DNA of 13,764 nt from DATEEG01 sp035525055 (GTDB lineage Bacteria; Actinomycetota; Acidimicrobiia; Spongiisociales; ZC4RG35): the NCBI GenBank assembly GCA_035525055.1, contig DATLEZ010000136.1, positions 1-13,764 of the forward strand, read 5' to 3'. Under the pieces are notes generated by a model that did no database searches, had not been told where the DNA came from, and saw only the letters and a list, made by a program, of their open reading frames with translations. The position numbers and the translations under genes are program-made. Below are positions 1-6,846 of the stretch, one piece after another (position 1 is the stretch's first letter; each line of letters opens with the position of its first letter).

Positions 1-1380
1 GGATGTACCGCGCCCGTGGCCAATCCGACCTCCACGACCCGTGAGCCTGAGCTGACTACTACCGCCACCGTGCCCCCAGCCTCCTCTCCGGCCACAACAG
101 CCACAACGGCACCCCCGGACACCATCCCGATTCTTCCCCACACGACTGTCAGTCCGGCCACGATGAGAGGAAAACTGCTGATGGGTTACCAGGGTTGGTT
201 CACCTGCCCCGGCGACGGCTACCCCATCAACGGCTACTACCACTGGATTCGCGACGGCTTCACCACCATCAACGTCGACAGCTTCCGAGTCGACATGTGG
301 CCCGACACCACCGAGCTAACCGAGCCCGAGCGTTGTCCCACTGAACTCCAATATCCGGACGGGAGCCCTGCCTACCTTTACTCGGCGTCGAACTACAACA
401 CCGTCCTCCGGCACTTCCAATGGATGAGCGAGTACGGGATCGACGGGGTGTTCCTGCAGCGTTTCGGGAGCCAGATCATCAACTCGCGGACCCTGCATCA
501 GCGCAACATCGTCACCGAGCATGTCCGCGAGGCAGCTGATAGCTACGGGCGCGTATGGGCAGTGATGTACGACGTGAGCGGCACAGACGAGAGAAACGTC
601 GACCTGGTGGAAACCTTCGAGGAAGACTGGAAATACCTGGTCGATGTCCTCGGCATCACCGACAGCCCCGGATACCTGCACCATGACGGACTCCCGGTGG
701 TCGCCATCTGGGGTCTCGGCTTCGACGATCGGCCGGGCACTCCCGAGGAGGCGCAACGGTTGGTCCAGTTCTTCCAAGAGAATCCCGACCCGAGATATCA
801 GGCCACGGTGATGGGCGGGGTGCCTTTCAGTTGGCGGACCCTGGAACCCAACTCTCACACCGATCCGGCATGGGCCGACTTCTATTGCTCGCTCGACGTC
901 ATCAGCCCGTGGACGGTGGGTGCCTACGCGATCGAACAGAATGTGGACTTCTGGAAGCCCGCGATGGAGGCCGACATCGCTGGTGCCGAGGAATGCGGTG
1001 CAGAGTTCATGCCGGTGGTCTACCCGGGCCATTCCTATCACAACGCCGATCCGTCTCGACCGTTCAACCAGTACCCCCGCCGTGGGGGCAAGCTCTACTG
1101 GTATCAGGTGTTCTCCGCCATGAACGCCGGGGCGGAGATGATCTACAACGCCATGTTCGACGAGGTAGACGAGGGCACTGCCATGTTCAAGGTGGCGGCC
1201 ACTGCGGCCCTAGCCCCGGACGGCCTTGAGGTGGTCACGATGGACGTTGACGGGGAGTGCCTTCCGAGCGACTGGTACCTCCGTCTCGCTGGTGAGGCTT
1301 CCCGAATGCTCCGCGGCGAGATCCCGACGACGGCCACGGTCCCAATTAGTCCCGCAGTGGATTGTCCGGGCGCCGGCTGA
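1..1380 (+). CDS. Secreted lipoprotein with GH71/GH99-like glycoside hydrolase domain (5' end outside window)
   Basis: The reading frame is open from base 1, and its first codons read G-C-T-A-P-V. A Gly-Cys pair followed by a long Thr/Pro/Ser-rich stretch (about 45 residues) is what follows a lipobox, so I read this as a lipoprotein whose signal peptide begins before the window and whose Cys (bases 4-6) is lipidated. The in-frame GTG at 16 is therefore probably not the start. After the linker comes a single domain of about 400 residues that begins around MGYQGWFTCPGDG. It contains YHWIRDG, FRVDMWPD, YGIDGVFLQRFGSQ, VISPWTVG and AMFDEVDEGTAMF, and resembles bacterial GH71/GH99-like proteins sometimes annotated as xylosidase/arabinosidase. 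Such proteins are thought to act on polysaccharides outside the membrane. The substrate is unknown, and I cannot assign catalytic acids. It converges on the flavin oxidase gene and looks unrelated to the tryptophan-linked genes. Confidence 0.8.
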   Translation, partial: GCTAPVANPTSTTREPELTTTATVPPASSPATTATTAPPDTIPILPHTTVSPATMRGKLLMGYQGWFTCPGDGYPINGYYHWIRDGFTTINVDSFRVDMWPDTTELTEPERCPTELQYPDGSPAYLYSASNYNTVLRHFQWMSEYGIDGVFLQRFGSQIINSRTLHQRNIVTEHVREAADSYGRVWAVMYDVSGTDERNVDLVETFEEDWKYLVDVLGITDSPGYLHHDGLPVVAIWGLGFDDRPGTPEEAQRLVQFFQENPDPRYQATVMGGVPFSWRTLEPNSHTDPAWADFYCSLDVISPWTVGAYAIEQNVDFWKPAMEADIAGAEECGAEFMPVVYPGHSYHNADPSRPFNQYPRRGGKLYWYQVFSAMNAGAEMIYNAMFDEVDEGTAMFKVAATAALAPDGLEVVTMDVDGECLPSDWYLRLAGEASRMLRGEIPTTATVPISPAVDCPGAG

Positions 1381-1394
1381 CAACGAGGCCGGCG
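1371..1394. terminator. Possible hairpin between convergent genes
   Basis: CGCCGGCT (1371-1378) can pair with AGGCCGGCG (1386-1394) with one bulged G. It overlaps the stop of the glycosidase gene and lies just before the convergent stop of the flavin oxidase gene at 1408. There is no T-tract on either side, so its role as an intrinsic terminator is only a guess from position and pairing. Confidence 0.25.
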
Positions 1395-1407
1395 AGATCC
1401 CTCGGGG

Positions 1408-2571
1408 TCAGACCATGTAGGACCGGACGGGATTCTCCTCTTTCAGGATCGCCCGGTCGGCGGCGAAGGGTGAGAGATCCAGGTCTGTAGCTCCGTCCTG
1501 GGACAGGTCACACAGGAGTCGCCCGATCAATGAAGCGAACTTGAACGCATGGCCGGCGCCGATGGCGGTGTAAATACGTTCGGTGCCGGGGACGCGATCG
1601 ACTACAAAGTCACGATCTGGCGTGAGGGTGTAAAGGCAGGTCTTGGCCAACCGCACACCTCCGTTGGCGGTCGGAAGATGTTGGTCTGTGAAGTCCTTGA
1701 TGGCGGTCGTCGCTTCGGGGTCGGGGTGGAAAGTGCGGGTGTCGGCGTCGGTCACCACTTCGCACCTGTCCCAGGCAACCTTGACGGCCGGTTCGCCGAA
1801 GATGGGAAACCCGTAGAAACACGGAACGTCCATCCAGATCCAGACTGGAAACCGGGAGGGGTGAAATGCCGGTGCATCGATCGGGTCGAGATATACAACC
1901 TGCTCAAGAGTGACGTCGAGAGGAAACTCGACACCGACGTGTGAAAGCAAGCGATTGGTCCAGGCTCCAGCAGCCACCACAAGAGTCTCGGCTCGATACT
2001 CCTTGTCGGCCGCCACCACCTCTACCTCACCGTCGACCTCGCGGATTGAAGTGACAGGCGCAGTGTCGATCAGGGTCGCGCCATTTTCTATCGCCACGGC
2101 TCGATGAGCCTGGTTAGCGCGCGCGGCCATCGCAATACCCGATTGGCCCTGATAGAGGGCCACGACATCGCCGGGCAACCGCCATTGCGGCCACCTCTTC
2201 ATCACTTCGACGGCATCGAGTTCTTCGAAGGGCACGCCGGCAGCATTCATCGAGGTTCGATAGGCGTCGAGGCCGATGACGCTCGACGGGGACGCCAGAT
2301 CGAGGCCTCCTGTGCGAAGGATCACCTGTTCGCCGGACTCGACCTCGAGGGTCTTCCACGCCTCGTACGCCGACTTGGCCAACTCCACGTAGCCGGGCGT
2401 GTGGTACGAGAGTCGAATGATGCGGCTGTGGTCCTCGGATGCGCCGCGGCCGTGACCTAGCTCGAACTGTTCAATACCGAGGACCTCTTCGCCGAGGCGT
2501 CGCGACAGCCAATAGGCCGCGGCGCTGCCGATCCCTCCGAGCCCGAGGACGATCGCCCGAAAGTCGCTCAC
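1408..2571 (-). CDS. Monomeric sarcosine oxidase / N-methyltryptophan oxidase-like flavoprotein
   Basis: The 387-residue protein has the usual size of the MSOX/MTOX (SolA) family, which oxidises N-methyl groups of secondary amino acids to formaldehyde and H2O2. The N-terminal Rossmann motif is GLGGIGSAAAYWL (residues 10-22), and a Glu follows at 34 in GIEQF. The flavin-side arginines of the SRIIR motif are R50 and R53, matching R49/R52 of Bacillus MSOX. The Cys that carries covalent FAD is C312 in AKTCLYTLTPDRDFVVD. GAGHAFKFA (338-346) holds the conserved Lys344, and K264 corresponds to MSOX K265. The position of active-site His269 of MSOX appears to be Asp268 (KVAWD), so substrate preference may differ. 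The start is GTG, overlapping the TGA of the Rieske gene (GTGA), which implies translational coupling in a three-gene operon. Family assignment is firm; sarcosine, N-methyltryptophan or another N-methyl amino acid as substrate is open. Confidence 0.88.
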   Translation of the reverse strand: MSDFRAIVLGLGGIGSAAAYWLSRRLGEEVLGIEQFELGHGRGASEDHSRIIRLSYHTPGYVELAKSAYEAWKTLEVESGEQVILRTGGLDLASPSSVIGLDAYRTSMNAAGVPFEELDAVEVMKRWPQWRLPGDVVALYQGQSGIAMAARANQAHRAVAIENGATLIDTAPVTSIREVDGEVEVVAADKEYRAETLVVAAGAWTNRLLSHVGVEFPLDVTLEQVVYLDPIDAPAFHPSRFPVWIWMDVPCFYGFPIFGEPAVKVAWDRCEVVTDADTRTFHPDPEATTAIKDFTDQHLPTANGGVRLAKTCLYTLTPDRDFVVDRVPGTERIYTAIGAGHAFKFASLIGRLLCDLSQDGATDLDLSPFAADRAILKEENPVRSYMV

Positions 2572-3671
2572 CCCAGCTGGTCACCGATGTAGCGGCGGAT
2601 GTCCTTCGACCAATCTTCCATCGGGGCGTAGAAACCCGTGTTGAAACGCCTCGACGACATGCCTCGCTGGACCAGCTGACAAGCCTGCCAATCCTGACGA
2701 TTGACCAGGTCCCAGAAATCGACCGCGTCGGACGGGTCGAATCCATCCTTTGCAATCTCGTCTCGATGAAAGAGGAAGTCGCAGGCGACGGTGGTGGAGT
2801 CGGGAGCATGGGGCCACAGAGTGAATGCGGCCACATGATCGGCCGAAAGGCTCAGCATGAGGTTTGGATAGATGAGCTGACCCTTGTGACGTTCCTTCTC
2901 CTCGGGCGACAAGCCGGGAAATGGCTGGCGGGTGGTGGTCCCGGTGGCGGTGAAAGTCCACGCTCCCTCCCGGTGCTCGATCCCGTTCTCCCAATCGAGG
3001 TCGCCCCCACCACCCTGCTTGAACGCCGGAACCAGTTCGCAGAGCTCGGGGTGCACGGGGCCGCAGTGGTAGCACTCGTTGTAGTTCTCGACGATCGCCT
3101 TCCAATTGGCGGCGACCGGGTAGACGATGCGGACGGCGGTGACGAGATCGGTCAACGGATAGTTCGACAGAAACGCGTCGGCTCCGGCCAATTGAGCAAT
3201 CATCGGTGCCGCTTCGGCCGGCTCGAGGTGGACCCAGACGAAGCCTCCCCAGGTGTCGACGGCCACAGAATGGAGGGGAAGGTCCTCCTTCCTCAACCCA
3301 TCGCTCTCGTCGAGATAGGGAGCCGCTCGAAGCCGCCCATCGAAGGAATACGTCCAGCCGTGATAGGGGCATTGAATCGAGCCCTTGAAGGTTCCGGATG
3401 GCCCGATCTCCGTTTGCCCGGGCTTGCCCTCGCTGGGGTCCAGGACCGACCCCCGGTGGCGGCACAGGTTGTAATAACCCGATAGCCCGCCGTCCCGATT
3501 GCGAGTGACGAGAACACTCTCCCCGGCTATGTCGCAGACGAGATGGTCTCCGGCCTCAGGGATTTCCTCGACCCTCCCCACGCACATCCACTGTCGAAAG
3601 AACACCCGCTCCCGTTCCTGTTGGTATGACTCAGGCGAGACATAGCTGGAACGAGGAAGGGTGGGCTCCAT
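2568..3671 (-). CDS. GbcA/CntA-like Rieske non-haem iron oxygenase (N-demethylase type)
   Basis: The 367-residue alpha subunit has an N-terminal Rieske [2Fe-2S] domain with ligands C70/H72 (CRHRG) and C101/H104 (CPYHGW). The spacing between the pairs is about 28 residues, longer than the roughly 17 of many relatives. The catalytic domain carries NWKAIVENYNECYHCGPVHP (189-208). Its likely mononuclear-iron histidines are H202 and H207, and the third ligand is an Asp in DAVDFWDLVNRQDW (315-328). The bridging acidic residue is Glu199 rather than the usual Asp; Glu is the choice in carnitine oxygenase CntA. This motif set is typical of oxygenases that demethylate or cleave quaternary ammonium compounds (glycine betaine, stachydrine, carnitine). 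No ferredoxin reductase lies nearby, so electrons must come from elsewhere. It sits between the hydrolase (30-bp gap) and the N-methyl amino acid oxidase (4-bp overlap), which fits sequential N-demethylation. The exact substrate is inferred, not shown. Confidence 0.88.
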   Translation of the reverse strand: MEPTLPRSSYVSPESYQQERERVFFRQWMCVGRVEEIPEAGDHLVCDIAGESVLVTRNRDGGLSGYYNLCRHRGSVLDPSEGKPGQTEIGPSGTFKGSIQCPYHGWTYSFDGRLRAAPYLDESDGLRKEDLPLHSVAVDTWGGFVWVHLEPAEAAPMIAQLAGADAFLSNYPLTDLVTAVRIVYPVAANWKAIVENYNECYHCGPVHPELCELVPAFKQGGGGDLDWENGIEHREGAWTFTATGTTTRQPFPGLSPEEKERHKGQLIYPNLMLSLSADHVAAFTLWPHAPDSTTVACDFLFHRDEIAKDGFDPSDAVDFWDLVNRQDWQACQLVQRGMSSRRFNTGFYAPMEDWSKDIRRYIGDQLG

Positions 3672-3701
3672 TGGCCTCAGGCTAGAACGCCAAACCGCTC
3701 C

Positions 3702-5669
3702 CTAAGCCCACACCCTCGGGATCGATTCCTGCCAGCGGCGTTCCCAGAACTTGTGCTTGTCGTTCAGGGCGGCCAGTTCGATCGCCAGATCGAACACTTC
3801 GCCGTCGGTGGTGAGTTCCAGCGAGGCGACGGTTCCTACCGACCAACCGGGACGGTCGTAGCTCACGCGCCCATCGAATCGCACCCGGGTCGAGTTGGGG
3901 TCGTCGTCGGCGACCGATACCGACCAGGCCAGGTCCGCCTCGATCCTCAAGTCGTTTCGATCGGGAAGCTGGTCGACCCCCGCCGCCCGCTTTTCGTAGA
4001 CCGTCGAACCGTCGCCTTTCTTCACCGACCATGTCAGTTCTTCGGATAGCTCGATCACGGGCGGTTGGGGGGGTGGCGGTGATTCTCCGATGTCGAGTCG
4101 CGACGACGCGGGACGTGGCGGAACCAGGGGCAGGATCAATTTCGAACGATTCGGATCGATCGTGAGGGAGAACCTGCGACCGGGCGGAAAGACAATCGGG
4201 AAATCGGCGCCGGCTATCGCCAGTCGCAGCCGCCAGCCCTCCGGCACAAGCACCGACGAACCGAGCAGCGGGAATCGCACCTGACGCCCGACGCCGGCCC
4301 GGATCGGAACAGGATTGGAAAGGTCGTCGGGAAAGACCAGATTGCGGCTCCCCCGACAGATGAGATGTGCCTCCCCTTCGGGACTGACGATGAGCAGGCG
4401 GGCCCCCGCCACACCAACCGGCTGATCGACAGTGAGGTGCAGGTCGACCTCGGGCAATCCGAGTATGTCGATCGACTCGGGCAAAGGATCTGTCTCGAAA
4501 ACGAGGGAGGCTTCATCGTCGGCCGTGGAATCCTTGCTGCCCAACCCGGCCCTGTCCCAGAACGGCGCATGCGACCCCACCCACTGCGGTCCTCGCCAGG
4601 AAAGCGGGCCTTCGTGACTGAGGTCCGCCAACGAACTCTGCCAAGTCAACGCATCCGCGGCCGGCCACGAGGGCTCCGCCCGCCAGTAACCCTGAGACCT
4701 TGTTCCGTCATACGGAGGCTCGGTCCTTATCCACGCCGTCAACTGAGGCATGTCCATGACGCCGTTGTCGTCGCCTCGCAGGTGATGTCCAAACCAGCGC
4801 GCCATCAGGTCGAGATGATCGAAAGTTGGAGCGGGAACTCCGGTCGCCGGGCGGTAGTGGCCCCAGGGTCCAATCACGGCCCGTTTGGGGCAATCAAGAC
4901 GCTCCAACAAGGCCAGCATTCCATCGACGTAGCCGTCAAGCCATCCGCCGATTAGAAGGGTTGCCGCTTCGATCGATCCGTAGTCGGCGCAAGGGGAACC
5001 ATGCAGCCAGTAGCCGTCGCGCTGCTGGTGGCGAAGCCAGTTGAACGGCCACTGCGGGGTGTGTTCGAGCCGCTCCATCCACATCTCCATCCAGCGATCG
5101 CCGACGATGTCTGGATCGGGCGGAAGACCGTTGTATGCCACCATCAATCCGGGCCAGTCGGCCTGCTCGGCGGCATGGAGTGAGCCCCCTACATAGTGAA
5201 CATCACTGGCGAAGCGATCGTGAGTCGCGTGAGCGGCAACGATCGCTTTGAGCTCCGGCGGGCGCGCCATAGCCGCCTGCAAGGACGAGAAGCCTCCCCA
5301 CGAGATCCCCCACATTCCGACGTTGCCATTGCACCACTCCTGCTCAGCCGCCCACGTCAGAATCTCGAGGGTGTCGGCCATCTCCCGGGCGGTGTATTCG
5401 TCGGTCGCAATCCCTTCCGAGGCTCCCGACCCCCGAACGTCGACTCTGACTCCGGCAATCCCCCGTTGAGCCAGATACGCGTAGGTGAGCCAATCGGGAC
5501 CGAAGAAGTCCTCGTCCTTGCGATAGGGAACCGACTCCACGACAACCGGAAATGGTCCGTCGCCCTGTCCATCGGGTAGGTAAAGGGTGACGGCGACTCG
5601 CACGCCGTCGGCCATCGTCACAAAGACGCGGCGATCGATCCGAACCGGGTAACGGGGTTCTTCGGGCAT
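3702..5669 (-). CDS. CocE/NonD family (X-Pro dipeptidyl-peptidase-like) serine hydrolase
   Basis: The 655-residue alpha/beta-hydrolase starts at an ATG. The nucleophile is Ser123 in GMWGISWGGF. Asp245 in GGWLDGY and His271 in GPWGH complete the triad seen in cocaine esterase CocE, and VPYRKDE around Tyr49 matches the oxyanion-hole tyrosine. The core spans about residues 10-285, with a cap in between. A beta-rich X-Pro-dipeptidyl-peptidase C-terminal domain follows at about 305-560. About 95 further residues after a Pro-rich linker (SPPPPQPP region) form an extra C-terminal segment, making the protein longer than a typical CocE. There is no signal peptide, so it is probably cytoplasmic. It is the first gene of the minus-strand operon with the Rieske and N-methyl oxidase genes, and divergent from tryptophan dioxygenase. 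It could hydrolyse an ester or amide that feeds the demethylation pair, or stand in for kynurenine formamidase. Both ideas are inference. Confidence 0.85.
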   Translation of the reverse strand: MPEEPRYPVRIDRRVFVTMADGVRVAVTLYLPDGQGDGPFPVVVESVPYRKDEDFFGPDWLTYAYLAQRGIAGVRVDVRGSGASEGIATDEYTAREMADTLEILTWAAEQEWCNGNVGMWGISWGGFSSLQAAMARPPELKAIVAAHATHDRFASDVHYVGGSLHAAEQADWPGLMVAYNGLPPDPDIVGDRWMEMWMERLEHTPQWPFNWLRHQQRDGYWLHGSPCADYGSIEAATLLIGGWLDGYVDGMLALLERLDCPKRAVIGPWGHYRPATGVPAPTFDHLDLMARWFGHHLRGDDNGVMDMPQLTAWIRTEPPYDGTRSQGYWRAEPSWPAADALTWQSSLADLSHEGPLSWRGPQWVGSHAPFWDRAGLGSKDSTADDEASLVFETDPLPESIDILGLPEVDLHLTVDQPVGVAGARLLIVSPEGEAHLICRGSRNLVFPDDLSNPVPIRAGVGRQVRFPLLGSSVLVPEGWRLRLAIAGADFPIVFPPGRRFSLTIDPNRSKLILPLVPPRPASSRLDIGESPPPPQPPVIELSEELTWSVKKGDGSTVYEKRAAGVDQLPDRNDLRIEADLAWSVSVADDDPNSTRVRFDGRVSYDRPGWSVGTVASLELTTDGEVFDLAIELAALNDKHKFWERRWQESIPRVWA

Positions 5670-5748
5670 TTGGAGCCCCAGGAGCCTAGGTGAGGTGATG
5701 CGATCTCACCGTCGCGCTTGGATCGCTTCGAGAACTAGGGTTTCTGTC
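5670..5748. promoter_or_regulatory. Divergent promoter region with inverted repeat
   Basis: These 79 bases separate the divergently transcribed hydrolase operon and tryptophan dioxygenase gene, so promoters for both must lie here or within the gene starts. A perfect 6-bp inverted repeat, GGTGAG (5689-5694) and CTCACC (5705-5710), with centres 16 bp apart, is a plausible operator half-site pair for a dimeric regulator. I could not pick convincing -35/-10 boxes. The shared control region suggests the two operons respond to a common signal. No regulator gene is encoded in the window. Confidence 0.4.
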
Positions 5749-6846
5749 GTGGGAGACACCCCAGCCAAGCCGGTCTACTACTCCGATTACCTCCAGCTCG
5801 ATCGGCTGCTCGGCAGCCAGCAACTGGCTTCCGCCGCCGCCGGAGAGCCGGTCCACGATGAGATGCTGTTCATCATCGTCCACCAGGCCTACGAGTTGTG
5901 GTTCAAGCAGATCCTCTGGGAACTGGACGAGGTCGCCAAGCTGCTTGCCCCGGCACGAGTGCCCGAGACGGCGATGCTGCGGATCGTCGCCCGGCTCGAT
6001 CGAATCACCGAGATACAGAAGCTGCTGATCGAGCAGATCACAGTGCTCGAAACCATGACTCCGCTCGACTTCCTCGAGTTCCGCAACTACCTGATACCGG
6101 CCTCGGGCTTCCAGAGCGTCCAGTTCCGGCTGATCGAAAACCGGATGGGGGTTCGGCCCGAGGACCGCATCAAACTGGCCGGCAATCCGTACACCGCCGC
6201 TTTGAACCAGGCCGATCGCGGCCGGGTCGAGGAGTCCGAGGCGCAGCCGAACATCTTTGATCTGGTGGAAGCCTGGCTCGAGCGCACTCCGTTCTTGGAT
6301 CACGGCGACTTCCACTTCTGGGACATCTACCAGGCGGCCGTCCACGAGATGCTTGAGCACGATCGGGGAGTTGTCGCGACAAACCCCAACCTCAGCGAGC
6401 CTGAGCGAGAGGCTCAGCTCAAGAGCTTCGGGCAGACCTTCGCCCTATATGAGGCGGTGTTCGATGAGACCAAGCACAAAGCGCTGGTGTCGGCGGGGGA
6501 ACGGCGGCTCTCTCATCGTGCGTTCCAGGCAGCGTTGTTCATCAACCTCTATCGCGACGAACCGGCACTTCAGGAACCATTTCGACTGCTGACGCTATTG
6601 ATGGACATCGATCAGGGTTTCACGTCGTGGCGCTATCGGCACGCCCTGATGACCCAGCGAATGATCGGCCGCCGGGTCGGCACCGGCGGGTCAGCCGGGG
6701 CGGCCTATCTCACACGCTCGGCTGATCGCAACAGAGTGTTCGGCGATCTTTTCCAGCTTTCGACCTTCATGATCCCGCGCTCGATGCTGCCCGCGCTGCC
6801 GGTCGACCTCGAGCGAACGATGCGGTTTCGATTCGAAGACGTATGA
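5749..6846 (+). CDS. kynA: Tryptophan 2,3-dioxygenase
   Basis: This is the haem enzyme that opens the indole ring of L-tryptophan to N-formylkynurenine, the first step of the kynurenine pathway. Numbered from the GTG at 5749 (365 residues), the motifs are YYSDYLQLDRLL, HDEMLFIIVHQAYELWFKQ with substrate-site His45, FRNYLIPASGFQS with Arg112, and WRYRHALMTQ with the axial haem ligand His298. GTGGSAGAAYL (311-321) is the substrate-carboxylate/amine loop, followed by VFGDLFQLSTFMIPR. The length matches the long, animal-like TDO form rather than the roughly 280-residue proteobacterial form. The frame is open further up to a GTG at 5695 and an ATG at 5698. I prefer 5749: the extra 18 codons are unconserved, poor in G/C third positions and would remove the divergent promoter space, while TAGGG at 5736-5740 gives a ribosome site. 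Its stop overlaps the next gene by ATGA. Confidence 0.93.
   Translation: MGDTPAKPVYYSDYLQLDRLLGSQQLASAAAGEPVHDEMLFIIVHQAYELWFKQILWELDEVAKLLAPARVPETAMLRIVARLDRITEIQKLLIEQITVLETMTPLDFLEFRNYLIPASGFQSVQFRLIENRMGVRPEDRIKLAGNPYTAALNQADRGRVEESEAQPNIFDLVEAWLERTPFLDHGDFHFWDIYQAAVHEMLEHDRGVVATNPNLSEPEREAQLKSFGQTFALYEAVFDETKHKALVSAGERRLSHRAFQAALFINLYRDEPALQEPFRLLTLLMDIDQGFTSWRYRHALMTQRMIGRRVGTGGSAGAAYLTRSADRNRVFGDLFQLSTFMIPRSMLPALPVDLERTMRFRFEDV

Noticed and set aside
316..1041. 241-codon minus-strand frame inside the glycosidase-like gene
   Set aside because: It is His/Arg/Val-rich antisense sequence without motifs; the plus-strand gene is well supported.
2439..3485. 348-codon open frame on the plus strand across the Rieske gene
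   Set aside because: It is antisense to a gene with clear motifs, is rich in Arg/Gly/Pro, and shows no recognisable domain; long shadow frames are expected in GC-rich DNA.
5670..5748. Sigma-70-type promoter boxes
   Set aside because: TTGGAT and TAGGGT occur but are only 12 bases apart; no pair with suitable spacing was convincing.
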